DNA of 64,000 bases from an uncultured Eubacteriales bacterium (GCA_910586545.1 CAJUIQ010000007.1:7147-71146), one strand, 5' to 3'; shown: positions 52,607 through 62,077, counted from the stretch's first letter. Notes: a model not told the origin generated them from the letters alone. A program made the numbers and translations.

Positions 52607-54010
52607 TTAACCTATCGTAACACGCTCTTCCGGCAGCCCAATGCTGTCGTCTCCCGCGCGCAGTTTTTTGTTCAGCGCTACCACCACAGTGATAGGGCTC
52701 AGTCGTCCTATATACATACAAAAAATGAGTACGATTTTTCCCGCATCAGACAGATGCGGCGTAATTCCCGTTGTTACACCTACCGTCCCTGCAGCGGAAC
52801 AGGTTTCAAAAAACAAATCCAAAAATGTGTGAGGATATGGATTGTCAAGTTCTGTAAAATGCAGCAACGTAGCAGAAACAAATACAACAATTATCATAAT
52901 GGAGGCCACGCTCAACGCCTTTTGCAGAAGATCCAGCGGAAGGGAACGACCAAAGGCCTCCAGTTTGTTGCGGCCCCGGATTACAGACACCATGGAAATA
53001 GCGATGATTCCGAGGGTGACGGTTTTGATGCCTCCAGCTGTACCTGAGGGGGAGCCGCCGATGAGCATAAGGGCGCAGGAAACAAATTGCGAAATTTCCG
53101 TCAGTCCGTCTTGAGGAATTGTATTAAATCCTGCAGTACGCAGCGTCACAGATTGGAACAGAGACGCCTGCAGCTTTTCCCACACAGGCATCTCCCCTAG
53201 CGTGTGCGGGTTGGACCATTCTATAATCAGAAAAAAGAGCGCGCCGCCGAAAATCAAAATACCAGTCATGGTAAAGACGATTTTGCTATGCAGACTGAGC
53301 CGACGCAGACGAAAGCGCAGGGAACGCTTATCTTTATTTTTTATCATACGTACAATTTCTGTCCAAACATTGAAGCCGATACCACCTGATACAATCAGTG
53401 TCATAATTATAAAATTGATAGGTACGTTTTTTTGAAGAGAAATAAGACTTTCCGCGCCGATATTGTCAAATCCCGCATTACAGAAAGCGGATACCGCATG
53501 GAATACGCCCTGTCCAAGAGCCCTTGGCAGACTCATTGTTCCGCTGGCCCAAAAGAATAGGCCCAGTAAAATAGCGCCTGCGGCTTCAAAAGTAATGGTG
53601 ATAAGAACGACGCGCTTTACAAGACGGACCATACCGCCAATGTTATCCTGATTAAAAGACGTTTGTATTGTCTGCCGGCTTCGCAGAGAAATGTTCCGGC
53701 GTACCAGAATCATAGCCGCAGTTATAAGGGTCATAAAGCCCAGCGCTCCGATTTGGATAAGGATCAATATGACTGCTTTTCCAAAGAGTGTCCAGTGGGC
53801 CATCGTATTGACCACTACCAATCCTGTAACGCAATTTGCGGAGGTGGCGGTAAAAAGTGCATTGATAAATCCTACGCTTTCACCGGATTTGCTGGCAATC
53901 GGCAGATTCAGCAAAAGAGCGCCGACAAAAATCATACAGATGAATCCTACCATGATAGTTTGTGCGGCAGAAAGATGTGCGGTTCTTTTTTGGGGGGCTA
54001 TTTCAAGCAT
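52607..54010 (-). CDS. KtrB/TrkH-type potassium transporter
   Basis: The 467-residue membrane protein is the channel subunit of a Ktr-type potassium uptake system. The four selectivity-filter glycine motifs are present: NCVTGL, FCNAGF, LRTAGF and GTVGVT. About eight to ten helices are seen. The start ATG 54010 follows AGAGG by 7 nt. It is the first gene of the ktrB-ktrA-crp operon. Confidence 0.92.
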   Translation of the reverse strand: MLEIAPQKRTAHLSAAQTIMVGFICMIFVGALLLNLPIASKSGESVGFINALFTATSANCVTGLVVVNTMAHWTLFGKAVILILIQIGALGFMTLITAAMILVRRNISLRSRQTIQTSFNQDNIGGMVRLVKRVVLITITFEAAGAILLGLFFWASGTMSLPRALGQGVFHAVSAFCNAGFDNIGAESLISLQKNVPINFIIMTLIVSGGIGFNVWTEIVRMIKNKDKRSLRFRLRRLSLHSKIVFTMTGILIFGGALFFLIIEWSNPHTLGEMPVWEKLQASLFQSVTLRTAGFNTIPQDGLTEISQFVSCALMLIGGSPSGTAGGIKTVTLGIIAISMVSVIRGRNKLEAFGRSLPLDLLQKALSVASIMIIVVFVSATLLHFTELDNPYPHTFLDLFFETCSAAGTVGVTTGITPHLSDAGKIVLIFCMYIGRLSPITVVVALNKKLRAGDDSIGLPEERVTIG

Positions 54011-54178
54011 GTGCAATCCTCTTTACTATTGACACAAATATAAATTTATAATAAAGTACTTCTTCGCATGGGCTATTGTATCACATACAGGCGGGAGTAG
54101 TCAATGGATTTTTATATGATAAATATGCGGGGAATAAGATTTCAGTCAATCCTTGTAATCCCGAAGTTGTTCCATAAG

Positions 54179-54208
54179 GAAAGCCGCAGAAATTCTGCAG
54201 CTTTTTTA
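54179..54208. terminator. Hairpin downstream of the MFS gene
   Basis: AAGC-GCAGA-AAT-TCTGC-GCTT with a small C/A mismatch, T tract on the plus strand. Weak. Confidence 0.35.
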
Positions 54209-54239
54209 TTATGTATACAGCAGGTTTTGCATCCAATTC

Positions 54240-55472
54240 TTATTTTTTCTGCTTTCTTATTGCCTTTTTTAAAACGATTACTACAGCCGTTCCCAGCAGG
54301 GGAAACAGAGCGGCAATCAACATTCCTACTTTAAATCCCGCCTGCTCAGGCGACAGATTTCCGAAGAGGGAAGAGGCAAACGTGCCGCCGGCCACCGCAT
54401 CTGTAATGCTGCCCATTAACTGCGGCGCCACGGAACTGCCTAAATCTCCTCCGGCTGCAAGGAGCGCATAAACGGCTACACCGGCATGGGGAATCGCTTC
54501 TGTCGTGTAAATCAAGGTGCCAGGCCAAAGCATAGACACACAAAAGCCTGTAAGCATACAGCCGATCAGGCCAATTACCGGATGGGGAGAGAGCGCTGCC
54601 GTGACATAACAAACAAATGCGCCTGCAAATCCAAGTAAAAGATAAGTGGATATATTTTTCCCAAATTTTGCGTAAAGCGTTCTGCCCAGTCCAAGCAGCA
54701 CCGCAAACGCGGCGACTCCAAAGATATCGCCCCATAGTTTGGGTATTTTCAGAGCTGCCTCCAAATAGCTGGAGCACCATTGGGTCATGGTTCCCTCACT
54801 GGCGCCGCCTAAAAAGATACATAACACACATAAAATCAAAATAGGATTCTTAAAAAGTTTTCCAGTGTCTGCGCTGCTTTCTTGCGTTTCCAAAGGTGGA
54901 ATTTGCGCGCACAGAAACAGGACAAACGCCGCCAGCGGTATACTGATCCAAAGAAGTACAAGAATATACCACACCGATCTGCCGAACACCTGCAGGTACA
55001 GAGTGCTTAGCAAAACAACTACAGCGACGCCCCACGCATACACGGAATGGGCGCGGCTCATATCCCGCTCCGGGTTATCGGAAGGAAGCGCGGCAATCAC
55101 AGGACTAATGAGTACCTCAGCAAGGCCGGCCGCGGCGGAGAAAATCATAGTACCCGCTACCAAAAAGATATATGCTTGATCTGGAAACAGCACAGGAAAG
55201 ATTCCATAAATCGCCAGCCCCATAACGGTGAGCAACGGCATGTATCGTACCGTTTTCGGTATATTGAATTTATGAGAATAGAATGAAAAAATCAAATCTA
55301 CACACAGTTGGGTGCAAAAATTGATTAGAACCAAAAAACCAAGTTTGGCATAGGAAATACCATAGAGGCTATGAAAGGTGACGAACAACAGAGGGGAAAT
55401 GCACGCTACCGCCGCCATGGAAGCGTTCGACATGTAGCAGGCAAGCTTTGTGAGAGAGGGATTTTTTACCAT
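54240..55472 (-). CDS. Major facilitator superfamily permease
   Basis: The 410-residue protein has about 12 hydrophobic segments with Pro/Gly-rich loops (GLAEVLISPVIAALPS, GFCVSMLWPGTLIYT), consistent with an MFS transporter. The second half contains a conserved GGDLGSSVAPQLMG. Substrate unknown, perhaps a sugar or nucleoside. ATG 55472 follows AAAGGA by 8 nt. It has its own promoter. Confidence 0.85.
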   Translation of the reverse strand: MVKNPSLTKLACYMSNASMAAVACISPLLFVTFHSLYGISYAKLGFLVLINFCTQLCVDLIFSFYSHKFNIPKTVRYMPLLTVMGLAIYGIFPVLFPDQAYIFLVAGTMIFSAAAGLAEVLISPVIAALPSDNPERDMSRAHSVYAWGVAVVVLLSTLYLQVFGRSVWYILVLLWISIPLAAFVLFLCAQIPPLETQESSADTGKLFKNPILILCVLCIFLGGASEGTMTQWCSSYLEAALKIPKLWGDIFGVAAFAVLLGLGRTLYAKFGKNISTYLLLGFAGAFVCYVTAALSPHPVIGLIGCMLTGFCVSMLWPGTLIYTTEAIPHAGVAVYALLAAGGDLGSSVAPQLMGSITDAVAGGTFASSLFGNLSPEQAGFKVGMLIAALFPLLGTAVVIVLKKAIRKQKK

Positions 55473-55503
55473 GAGTAATCCTTTGCAGTATAAATTCATT
55501 CAG

Positions 55504-55532
55504 ATTATACTCTCTTGATTGGATAAAATCAA
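55504..55532 (-). promoter_or_regulatory. Promoter of the MFS gene
   Basis: Minus strand TTGATT (55527-55532), 17-nt spacer, TATAAT (55504-55509). Confidence 0.6.
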
Positions 55533-55559
55533 GCCCTTTTCCCGCCTTTTGTATAAATG

Positions 55560-55590
55560 TGAAAAGCCGTATTTTTTTAAGCGGCTTCTG
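55560..55590 (-). terminator. Weak terminator after the membrane protein gene
   Basis: AAGCCG and CGGCTTTT arms with an A-rich loop on the minus strand. Confidence 0.35.
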
Positions 55591-55662
55591 AAATACTCCT
55601 GTGTCTCACAACCGTCATAACAGATCCGTTGGTAATGTTTTTCGCAAGCTGATTGAGATGTC

Positions 55663-56169
55663 TTAACTGCGCGATAAAATGATAAGAACAAAGTTAAGAA
55701 CGGCTAAACCAATTGGGATAAGATATGCGTAGTACAGAACTCTGTTTAAACGCACGGATTGAAATTTTTTGATTATATTTTTACTGTTGCCTAATTTATT
55801 GTTTAACATTTTTACTTGAGCATCTTCTGGAAGCTGTGCCATTAAGCGTTTATACGCGTTGTCTATTTGAACGATTCTTTGGGCTTCAGCGGAGGAATAA
55901 AATAAACCAAACAGGGCAGAGAGGATACCAAAGATCGAAAAAATAAAAGGCGGAATACTTACTAACAATGGTGCGCTTTGATCAAACCCGATTCTGCCTA
56001 ATAGATTGGGGAAGAAGGTGATAAGTAAAGACAGCAACGAAAATTTTAAAAAAGTAGACATAAAAGCGCTGTCACGATATTTCCACTCTTCTCGATAAAT
56101 ACCCATAAGCGTTATTATTTCTTCAGAACGTAACGTATTGTTACATTGAGAATTGTTATTACAACTCAC
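55663..56169 (-). CDS. Small membrane protein of unknown function
   Basis: The 168-residue protein has two adjacent helices in the first half (about 38-95, FLKFSLLSLLITFFPN), a cytoplasmic middle with AEAQRIVQIDNAYKRL, and a C-terminal helix (YYAYLIPIGLAVLNFVLIIL). I do not recognise the family. The start is GTG 56169, with GGGGGATT upstream. Confidence 0.6.
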   Translation of the reverse strand: MSCNNNSQCNNTLRSEEIITLMGIYREEWKYRDSAFMSTFLKFSLLSLLITFFPNLLGRIGFDQSAPLLVSIPPFIFSIFGILSALFGLFYSSAEAQRIVQIDNAYKRLMAQLPEDAQVKMLNNKLGNSKNIIKKFQSVRLNRVLYYAYLIPIGLAVLNFVLIILSRS

Positions 56170-56210
56170 TTGGAAATCCCCCTATATTACGAAATATTAT
56201 GATATGGTAT

Positions 56211-56246
56211 AAAAAAGCCGCAAGGACATCCTTGCGGCTTTTTTAG
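56211..56246. terminator. Bidirectional terminator between the membrane protein gene and tRNA-Ser
   Basis: AAAAAAGCCGCAAGG and CCTTGCGGCTTTTTT form a long stem with an ACAT loop. Confidence 0.85.
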
Positions 56247-56264
56247 CGCGGAAATTAGCCGCGT

Positions 56265-56353
56265 TGGCGGAAGGTGTGGGATTCGAACCCACGTGTCCGT
56301 AAGGACAAACGGTTTTCAAGACCGCCTCGTTATGACCACTTCGATAACCTTCC
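56265..56353 (-). tRNA. tRNA-Ser (TGA)
   Basis: Acceptor GGAAGGT/ACCTTCC, anticodon TGA in GTCTTGAAAACC, a long variable arm (GTCCTTACGGAC), T loop TTCGAAT, encoded CCA. Confidence 0.95.
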
Positions 56354-56381
56354 GTATATGTATGCAGCTTTTCTACACCTT

Positions 56382-56410
56382 ATCATAGCATAAATTCCCC
56401 CATTTGTCAA
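56382..56410 (-). promoter_or_regulatory. tRNA-Ser promoter
   Basis: Minus strand TTGACA (56405-56410), 17-nt spacer, TATGAT (56382-56387). Confidence 0.7.
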
Positions 56411-56499
56411 ATCCTCTTCGCATGAAATCGGAACCACTGGAAACAATATTACCAAAGAACTGTTTAAAAAATGGTAAAAAGAAAGGCATAATTATAATT

Positions 56500-56943
56500 A
56501 TGGATAAACAAAATCCCAATCAGGCGCTGCTTAGCGAAATGTATAGCAATACAAAAATGGCGATGGAAAATATCAATTCTGTTCTGCCCAAAGTAAAAGG
56601 CAAATCTATGATCACAGAGCTGACCGCACAAATGGACACCTATGGAGCGCTTTCCAAGCGGACCAGTCAGCTAATGCATGAGCGCAGTATAGAGCCAAAG
56701 GAACCGGGACTGATGGCCAAGGCGATGGCAAAGACCGGTATTCATATCAACACAATGATTGATAATACCGATTCCCATATTGCAGATATGGTAGCAAAGG
56801 GATGTGATATGGGCGCGGATTCTCTGTCAGAAGCCTATGCTAAACATGCGGTACGATGTGATAGCCAAGTAGCTGATTTGTGCAATGAAATTATTGATTA
56901 TGAACGGCAGGTCAGCAGTAAAATAGAAGGATTTCACCGCTGA
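56500..56943 (+). CDS. All-helical conserved hypothetical protein
   Basis: The 147-residue protein is predicted to be all alpha-helical, like a ferritin-like bundle without metal residues. It has SHIADMVAKGCDMGADSL and an early QALLSEMYSNTKM. This pattern occurs in many Clostridia hypothetical proteins of about 150 residues; the function is unknown. GAAAGG is 13 nt from ATG 56500. Confidence 0.7.
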   Translation: MDKQNPNQALLSEMYSNTKMAMENINSVLPKVKGKSMITELTAQMDTYGALSKRTSQLMHERSIEPKEPGLMAKAMAKTGIHINTMIDNTDSHIADMVAKGCDMGADSLSEAYAKHAVRCDSQVADLCNEIIDYERQVSSKIEGFHR

Positions 56944-56953
56944 AGAGCGATAT

Positions 56954-56995
56954 CACATATTAAAGCTGTTCCATATGGGACAGCTTTAATATGTG
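56954..56995. terminator. Hairpin between the helical gene and DUF5662
   Basis: A 19-bp stem with one G-U pair (CACATATTAAAGCTGTTCC and complement) around ATAT. It overlaps the DUF5662 stop; T tracts are poor. Confidence 0.5.
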
Positions 56996-57522
56996 TCATG
57001 ATTTTTTAGATACGCGCGAATATAGGAAAATGTTTCCGATTCTCCCCGCAGCGCCAGCATAGTGAGCAGCCGCTCCAGAAAGGCCGACGTCTCGGGATGG
57101 ATCACCCGCATGGACTTTGCGTGTGCAAAGTACGCCAGCGGATCTCCATCCGTATATTCCGCTCCCTTGTATATTTTGCTGGCGGCAACCCGGTCGCAAA
57201 ACATTTCCACTACATACCGCAGGGGCATTTTCACGGGAAGCACCTTTCGCTCCACCGGATGATAGTCCGTCCAATATTCAAAATGATGCCGGTTGCGTCC
57301 CTTGTGATGCAGCCACGCTGCTGAATACCCGTTTTCCACACGTTCTTGTACATTCGGACTTTGATTGCCTTGATAATACTTTGCCCCGCGGAAAAATTCC
57401 GCCGGAGTGTATTTGGACAAATCATGCCGCAGTCCCTGCCAGAAAATGCCGGCACGGCGGCAATGGCCGATTACTTTGTGTCGATGCTTTGTAATCGTCT
57501 TAAAATGCTTAATGGGATGCAT
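56986..57522 (-). CDS. DUF5662 family protein
   Basis: The 178-residue protein has HFKTITKHRHKVIGHCRRAG, GLRHDLSKYTPAEFF, HHKGRNRHHFEYW and the C-terminal YFAHAKSMRVIHP that define DUF5662. The His/Asp pattern (HDLSK, HHKGRNRHH) suggests an HD-like metal phosphohydrolase, which is inference. ATG 57522 follows GGAG by 6 nt. It lies 16 nt after the AEC gene in the same direction. Confidence 0.85.
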   Translation of the reverse strand: MHPIKHFKTITKHRHKVIGHCRRAGIFWQGLRHDLSKYTPAEFFRGAKYYQGNQSPNVQERVENGYSAAWLHHKGRNRHHFEYWTDYHPVERKVLPVKMPLRYVVEMFCDRVAASKIYKGAEYTDGDPLAYFAHAKSMRVIHPETSAFLERLLTMLALRGESETFSYIRAYLKNHDTY

Positions 57523-57538
57523 ACGTTTCTCCATAAAA

Positions 57539-58477
57539 TTAAACCAACAATTCCAGCAAAAAGCTTTGCAGCCAGATCACTGCCGGAATTGTAGCAGCAG
57601 ATAAAATCGTCGTGGTCGCAAATATTTCCGACGCATATGCGCTGTCTTTTTGATATCGATGAGCAAACATGGTACAAGCCGCCGCTGTGGGACAAGCAAC
57701 AGCGATCACTACAATGGTAATCAGCATCGGATCTACGCCAAGGCATGCAAAAGGAACCAACACAAAAACGGAAGCTATCGGAATCAGCAAAAGCTTTGCG
57801 GCCGCCAGAAGATACAGTCGAAACTTTTTGATGCATCCTAGCAGATTGGAGCCGGCAAGAGTCGCGCCGGCAATCAGCATAGCAAAAGGTGTGTTCATAT
57901 TTCCTACCGTTTCCAGCGGCTCACGAATCAGCTCCGGCAGGGAAATTTTTAAAAAGAAAAACACAAGTCCCATAAGAACCATAAAGATTGCCGGGGAGCA
58001 CAGATTTTTCAGTGCTTGCCGGAAGCTGGTTTTTCCTGTCATAAACAGTACGCCAACCGTCCAAAGAACAATATTGAACACGGTGACAAATACCGTCATA
58101 TATATGACGCCCTGTGCTCCAAACACCCCCTGAACCAGGGGAATGCCAATATATCCATTATTGGAAAAGGCTAGGGACATCCGCTCCACCCCGATATTGG
58201 GGTTGTTTTTCTTTTTTACTAAAAGCAGCGCTGCTCCCAGCTGGATCCCAAAGGACAGCACGGACAGTAAAAATACGATACCAAGCCCTGCCGCAATGTC
58301 TGCCGAGTAAGGCGTCTGGTAGGATACGAAAATCAGCAGTGGATTGATGATTAAAAGTGATAAATTGGACAGCTTTTTGTTCGTGTCCCCGTCGATCAGT
58401 TTGGTCTTTCCACAGATAAATCCGATCAGCCCCATAACCATCATGATCAAAAGCTTTTCCAGAATAATACCACTCAT
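57539..58477 (-). CDS. AEC family transporter
   Basis: The 312-residue protein has about ten membrane helices in two five-helix repeats, as in the auxin efflux carrier family, with FSNNGYIGIPLVQGVFG and CPTAAACTMFA as repeat cores. Bacterial members export organic acids such as malate. The start overlaps the preceding gene's stop by ATGA, so translation is coupled to the DUF6259 gene. Confidence 0.88.
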   Translation of the reverse strand: MSGIILEKLLIMMVMGLIGFICGKTKLIDGDTNKKLSNLSLLIINPLLIFVSYQTPYSADIAAGLGIVFLLSVLSFGIQLGAALLLVKKKNNPNIGVERMSLAFSNNGYIGIPLVQGVFGAQGVIYMTVFVTVFNIVLWTVGVLFMTGKTSFRQALKNLCSPAIFMVLMGLVFFFLKISLPELIREPLETVGNMNTPFAMLIAGATLAGSNLLGCIKKFRLYLLAAAKLLLIPIASVFVLVPFACLGVDPMLITIVVIAVACPTAAACTMFAHRYQKDSAYASEIFATTTILSAATIPAVIWLQSFLLELLV

Positions 58478-60462
58478 ATGGCTTTGCTGTCCTTTTCCTT
58501 GAACAGTTCAATCATATACAGCGCTTCTTTTTCTCCAGCGAGGGAAATCGTATCGTTTGCTCCTGTCTTTCCTTCTCCAATTACCTGATTTTCTTCATTG
58601 CAGATCCGGTAAGAGAAATGCTGTCCTGAAAGATATGGCGAAAGCTCCAGAGGAATGCATACGTCTGCGTCCTTGTACTTGTACACGATCAGCAGCATGG
58701 AATCCTCTTTTTGATAACCCGTAATTCGGCAGGGCACATCCTGATCCATATCTACAGGGCAGTCGGACACCATAACGCCGTCTATAAAATATGTAAGATA
58801 TGCCTGGCGCAGTGCAGCGCAGGTTTTTACTGCTTTGGAAAACGCGGGATACTCCCGAATCAGCGCGCTGCCGTTGTAGTTTTCCGGTTTGGAGGGATAC
58901 ACGTTGATTACGTAGTTGTCCATAAATATAAACTTTACATAGGAGGGCTCTGAATCCACATTGATATTGGGGCGCAGGGTGCGCACCACATGCATATAAG
59001 GACGCATATCTCCCCTGCCGGGCCAATACAGCCAGTTCCAGGTAAAGTCCGTATTATCCAGTTCCGACTCGAAATACAAAGTAGATTCAGAGGAGAACAC
59101 CGTGCCGGGATACATCTTTTCTGTTTCCAATCGGTACTCATTGATGATATCGTGTACGATATCATCCTGATTATCGCCCAGCACATATTGATCCCAGCAG
59201 ATATCGGGGCAGCCCGCCTCGTCTCGGAAGAACCGCAGCCCGTTTCGAATATCCTCTCTCCAGTTTTCTCTGGAATGATCATGAATCTGATAGCAACTCC
59301 ACCGCTCACAGTATGGCGCTTTAAACATGGGAATGGACTTCGGCGTCTCCGCCCAGGATCCGCTGCGTTCCGTGACACCGTAATTTTTGGCAGTCTGATC
59401 CCAAAGGGAGATCCAGGATACCAGCGGCGTTACTACAACACCCATCTCCTGCAGTTTTTTCACGTTTTTCTTCCAACATTCCAGACCGCCCCATTCCTCA
59501 TAAAAGCAATGCGGGCCGGTAGGCAGGGTGAACATAAAGGCGCCCCACACGTTTAAATCATACAAACCGTGATCTTTCATATCCTGGGCAAGGAGAGGCA
59601 TGTCATCATACTTCCAGCTATAGTCGTCTGGGTCTTTGGTATATCCGTTCGCCATAAAAACTGTACGGAAACCAAACATTTCCCGCGCACGCTGCGGCAC
59701 TTCTACTACCCGGTGTACCTGGGACGCTACAAATTCCTTATATGGGCTAATTCCTTGGATCCAGGGGCCGGCATGCGCAGTAAGAATATACTCCCCGGAG
59801 TCGTAAGTCTCTCCCTTGCCAATTTTGGTATCTCGCAAAAAGGCAAGACGCAGTTTGCCGCTGAGATTATCCAGCTTTACCCACAAATGTTCTCCATAGC
59901 CCATTTCGTTCTTACTGTCCGGACCCCATCCCCAATGCTTTCGATACATGGAAAAACCGCCGCGGCGACTGCCCATATCGTACCAGCGGCCAATCATCGG
60001 ACCAGGCTGAAAGCCCCCCGCTCGATGGAACCGGCCAGCGCAGGATTCCGTCCAGGCAAAAAAGTTTTCTCTGGTTTTGGGCGTACTCTTCAGTTCCACA
60101 AAGGGGCGTTCTTTGCCTCCTAACATAGTGAGCACATCGTGTTCCTCATCGGTAGTAGGCACAATTCCGTTCATATCCGGGAACAGAACCTGCACCACCT
60201 GGGCATCGGAATGATTCTCTACCGTCAGACGCATAGAAACAGACTTGCCGTCGGGGCAGGCCCGCAGCGTAACTACAGCGGATACGCCTCCCTGCAGTTC
60301 TGCCATGTCGGTAGGCGCCGGCACAGTCCAGGGAACACTGCTATATGTAAGGGTAATGGTATCTTCCTCACAGGCGATTTCAGGTGGTACGCTGCAGTAT
60401 TTTCCAGTAGGATTCAGCCGCAGGTACCGGCCAGGCCAGGTCAAACAGACCTCTGCCCTCAC
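58474..60462 (-). CDS. DUF6259-type glycoside hydrolase-like protein, main frame (frameshifted 5' end)
   Basis: This frame of up to 662 residues contains a beta domain (about 20-250) and a TIM-barrel-like domain (about 265-560) with LYDLNVWGAFMFTLP, GCPDICWDQYVLGDNQ and FSSESTLYFESE, resembling alpha-galactosidase-like DUF6259 proteins. Its own start (GTG 60462) has no ribosome binding site. The natural N-terminus appears to be encoded in another frame at 60380-60565; a +1 shift near 60400-60440 would join them. It may be a pseudogene, a sequencing error or a frameshifted gene. Confidence 0.65.
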   Translation of the reverse strand: MRAEVCLTWPGRYLRLNPTGKYCSVPPEIACEEDTITLTYSSVPWTVPAPTDMAELQGGVSAVVTLRACPDGKSVSMRLTVENHSDAQVVQVLFPDMNGIVPTTDEEHDVLTMLGGKERPFVELKSTPKTRENFFAWTESCAGRFHRAGGFQPGPMIGRWYDMGSRRGGFSMYRKHWGWGPDSKNEMGYGEHLWVKLDNLSGKLRLAFLRDTKIGKGETYDSGEYILTAHAGPWIQGISPYKEFVASQVHRVVEVPQRAREMFGFRTVFMANGYTKDPDDYSWKYDDMPLLAQDMKDHGLYDLNVWGAFMFTLPTGPHCFYEEWGGLECWKKNVKKLQEMGVVVTPLVSWISLWDQTAKNYGVTERSGSWAETPKSIPMFKAPYCERWSCYQIHDHSRENWREDIRNGLRFFRDEAGCPDICWDQYVLGDNQDDIVHDIINEYRLETEKMYPGTVFSSESTLYFESELDNTDFTWNWLYWPGRGDMRPYMHVVRTLRPNINVDSEPSYVKFIFMDNYVINVYPSKPENYNGSALIREYPAFSKAVKTCAALRQAYLTYFIDGVMVSDCPVDMDQDVPCRITGYQKEDSMLLIVYKYKDADVCIPLELSPYLSGQHFSYRICNEENQVIGEGKTGANDTISLAGEKEALYMIELFKEKDSKAI

Positions 60463-60565
60463 GCACCATAGAAGGTACTCCGGGATAATCCAGCCCCATC
60501 AGAGCGCCAGTAGACGCCTCAAATGTAAATGTCGTATTATTTAAAGTATAGCTTACTGTTTTCAT
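60380..60565 (-). CDS. N-terminal fragment of the DUF6259-type protein in the other frame
   Basis: The frame starting ATG 60565 (MKTVSYTLNNTTFTFEA) has AAGGCTGGTGAC upstream and family-typical TGALMGLDYPG and GLFDLAW segments. It then reads into a stop at 60380. The main frame downstream continues with RYLRLNPTGKYC, so the two together would make a complete protein. Confidence 0.6.
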   Translation of the reverse strand: MKTVSYTLNNTTFTFEASTGALMGLDYPGVPSMVREGRGLFDLAWPVPAAESYWKILQRTT

Positions 60566-60600
60566 GCTGTCACCAGCCTTTATAAAATTTATTCTAATAT

Positions 60601-60629
60601 AATGTACCAAAAATTGTGTAAAGAATCAA
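60601..60629 (-). promoter_or_regulatory. Promoter of the DUF6259-AEC-DUF5662 unit
   Basis: Minus strand TTGATT (60624-60629), 17-nt spacer, TACATT (60601-60606). Confidence 0.45.
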
Positions 60630-60678
60630 GAGAAGTGGCCAAATTCATAAAAAAATCCCTTCTCATAACCAAAACATC

Positions 60679-60704
60679 AAAGCCGGCATTTTTATGCCGG
60701 CTTT
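60679..60704. terminator. Terminator after the GH109-like gene
   Basis: AAAGCCGGCA and TGCCGGCTTT pair around TTTTTA. T tracts flank the plus strand. Confidence 0.75.
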
Positions 60705-60736
60705 CTTTTCTAGCTATTTTTCAGCAAACTAGCTCC

Positions 60737-61957
60737 TTATAGATCCAACGAATATGGACCCTGGTTGCTGTCGGTACGGCAAAGCCACTGCCCGCGGGTA
60801 AAATCGGGAATATCCATTGGCTGACCACCCTGCATGATAGAACGTTCCGATAGAGGCGTTATTGCCATCCAAGACGCCATATCGTATGTATCGATTACCG
60901 GCTGGCGGTCATTTAAAATACCCTCAAAGAAAGCGGAGTATACCAGCCAGTCCATACCATCGTGGCCGCCCTTCACACCTTCCTCCAGATACTTTTGCCA
61001 GATAGGATGCTCCCAATCCTGCCGATATTGATCCAGGTTGTTGTATAGACCGTTTCCGCTTTCCCCCAGACTATCCAGGAATATCGCTTTGGTCAGCTCC
61101 GTGTAGCTGCCCTTTGTGCCACGTACCGTAAAGCCTCGGGAATAATGCCGCGGGAGTGATGTGTCCAGCGTAAGGGTGATCAGCTCCCCGCCTGCACACA
61201 AAATATTTGTTTTTATAATATCTCCTTGTGCAAACCGAGCGGTTTGCAAATCAGCGTTTACGTTTTCCTGGTTCTGTGCGTATGTATTAAGTCCCCACGC
61301 GCCGGAAGACATAGATGTAAGCGAAAGCATCCGGTTGCCCCGGTTGATGTTCAAAACTTTTGCAATAGGCCCAAGCTCATGGGTAGGATAGTTCTCACAG
61401 CAACGGTTTTTGTAATTGCGCAAACGATAGTGCCGGTTTTCCACTCCATGCGTTATCTCATAGCGCAGATCGTGGTGGTAGCCGCCCTCACAGGCTGCAA
61501 CTTTTCCGAATAATCCCTCTCGGACCATACGCAGCACCATCAGTTCATCCCGTCCAAAACAGCAGTTTTCCAGCATCATACAGTGACGGCCCGTTTCTTC
61601 ATAGGTGTGCACCAGCTTCCAGCAATCATCAATAGAATATGCGCCGCCAACTTCGCAGCCTACATATTTTCCAGCCTGCATAGCCGCTATCGCCGCCGGA
61701 ATGTGGTTTTCCCATGCGGAAGCGATCACAACCACCTCTACATCCGGGTCCTCTATCAAAACTCGATAGTCTGTGGTATATTTAGGCGTATTTCCTTTCT
61801 TCTCTGTGACAATCTGCTGTCCCCGAAGCGCACGATCCTCGAAAGTATCGCAGACATATGTAATACATATGGAATCCATATCGCATAGAACGCCGGAGAG
61901 GGTGCTGTATCCCCGTTCTCCCAGACCGATTATACCAACTTTTAACGCGTGTTTCAT
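60737..61957 (-). CDS. Gfo/Idh/MocA family oxidoreductase, GH109-like
   Basis: The 406-residue protein has a Rossmann NAD-binding motif GIIGLGERG and a C-terminal alpha/beta domain with the GGYHHDLRYEITHGV segment that resembles GH109 alpha-N-acetylgalactosaminidases, which use NAD for an oxidation-elimination mechanism. It could equally be a sugar dehydrogenase. No Tat signal is present, unlike several GH109 enzymes. ATG 61957 (MKHALKVG) is 12 nt after GGGAG. A near-consensus promoter lies upstream. Confidence 0.75.
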   Translation of the reverse strand: MKHALKVGIIGLGERGYSTLSGVLCDMDSICITYVCDTFEDRALRGQQIVTEKKGNTPKYTTDYRVLIEDPDVEVVVIASAWENHIPAAIAAMQAGKYVGCEVGGAYSIDDCWKLVHTYEETGRHCMMLENCCFGRDELMVLRMVREGLFGKVAACEGGYHHDLRYEITHGVENRHYRLRNYKNRCCENYPTHELGPIAKVLNINRGNRMLSLTSMSSGAWGLNTYAQNQENVNADLQTARFAQGDIIKTNILCAGGELITLTLDTSLPRHYSRGFTVRGTKGSYTELTKAIFLDSLGESGNGLYNNLDQYRQDWEHPIWQKYLEEGVKGGHDGMDWLVYSAFFEGILNDRQPVIDTYDMASWMAITPLSERSIMQGGQPMDIPDFTRGQWLCRTDSNQGPYSLDL

Positions 61958-62049
61958 GGCAAAGTTTCTCCCAAGATTGATTTTACTGGCATTAATATCA
62001 TGATGCAATGTGCCGCTGCAAATCAGTGATCAATAGCCGGTTTGCAGCT

Positions 62050-62077
62050 ATTATATCACATTTCGCATAGGTGTCAA
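62050..62077 (-). promoter_or_regulatory. Promoter of the GH109-like gene
   Basis: Minus strand TTGACA (62072-62077), 16-nt spacer, TATAAT (62050-62055). Confidence 0.7.

Noticed and set aside
55500..55691. A 63-codon minus-strand frame before the MFS gene
   Set aside because: It overlaps the MFS promoter and a hairpin and the end of the membrane protein gene; no ribosome binding site.
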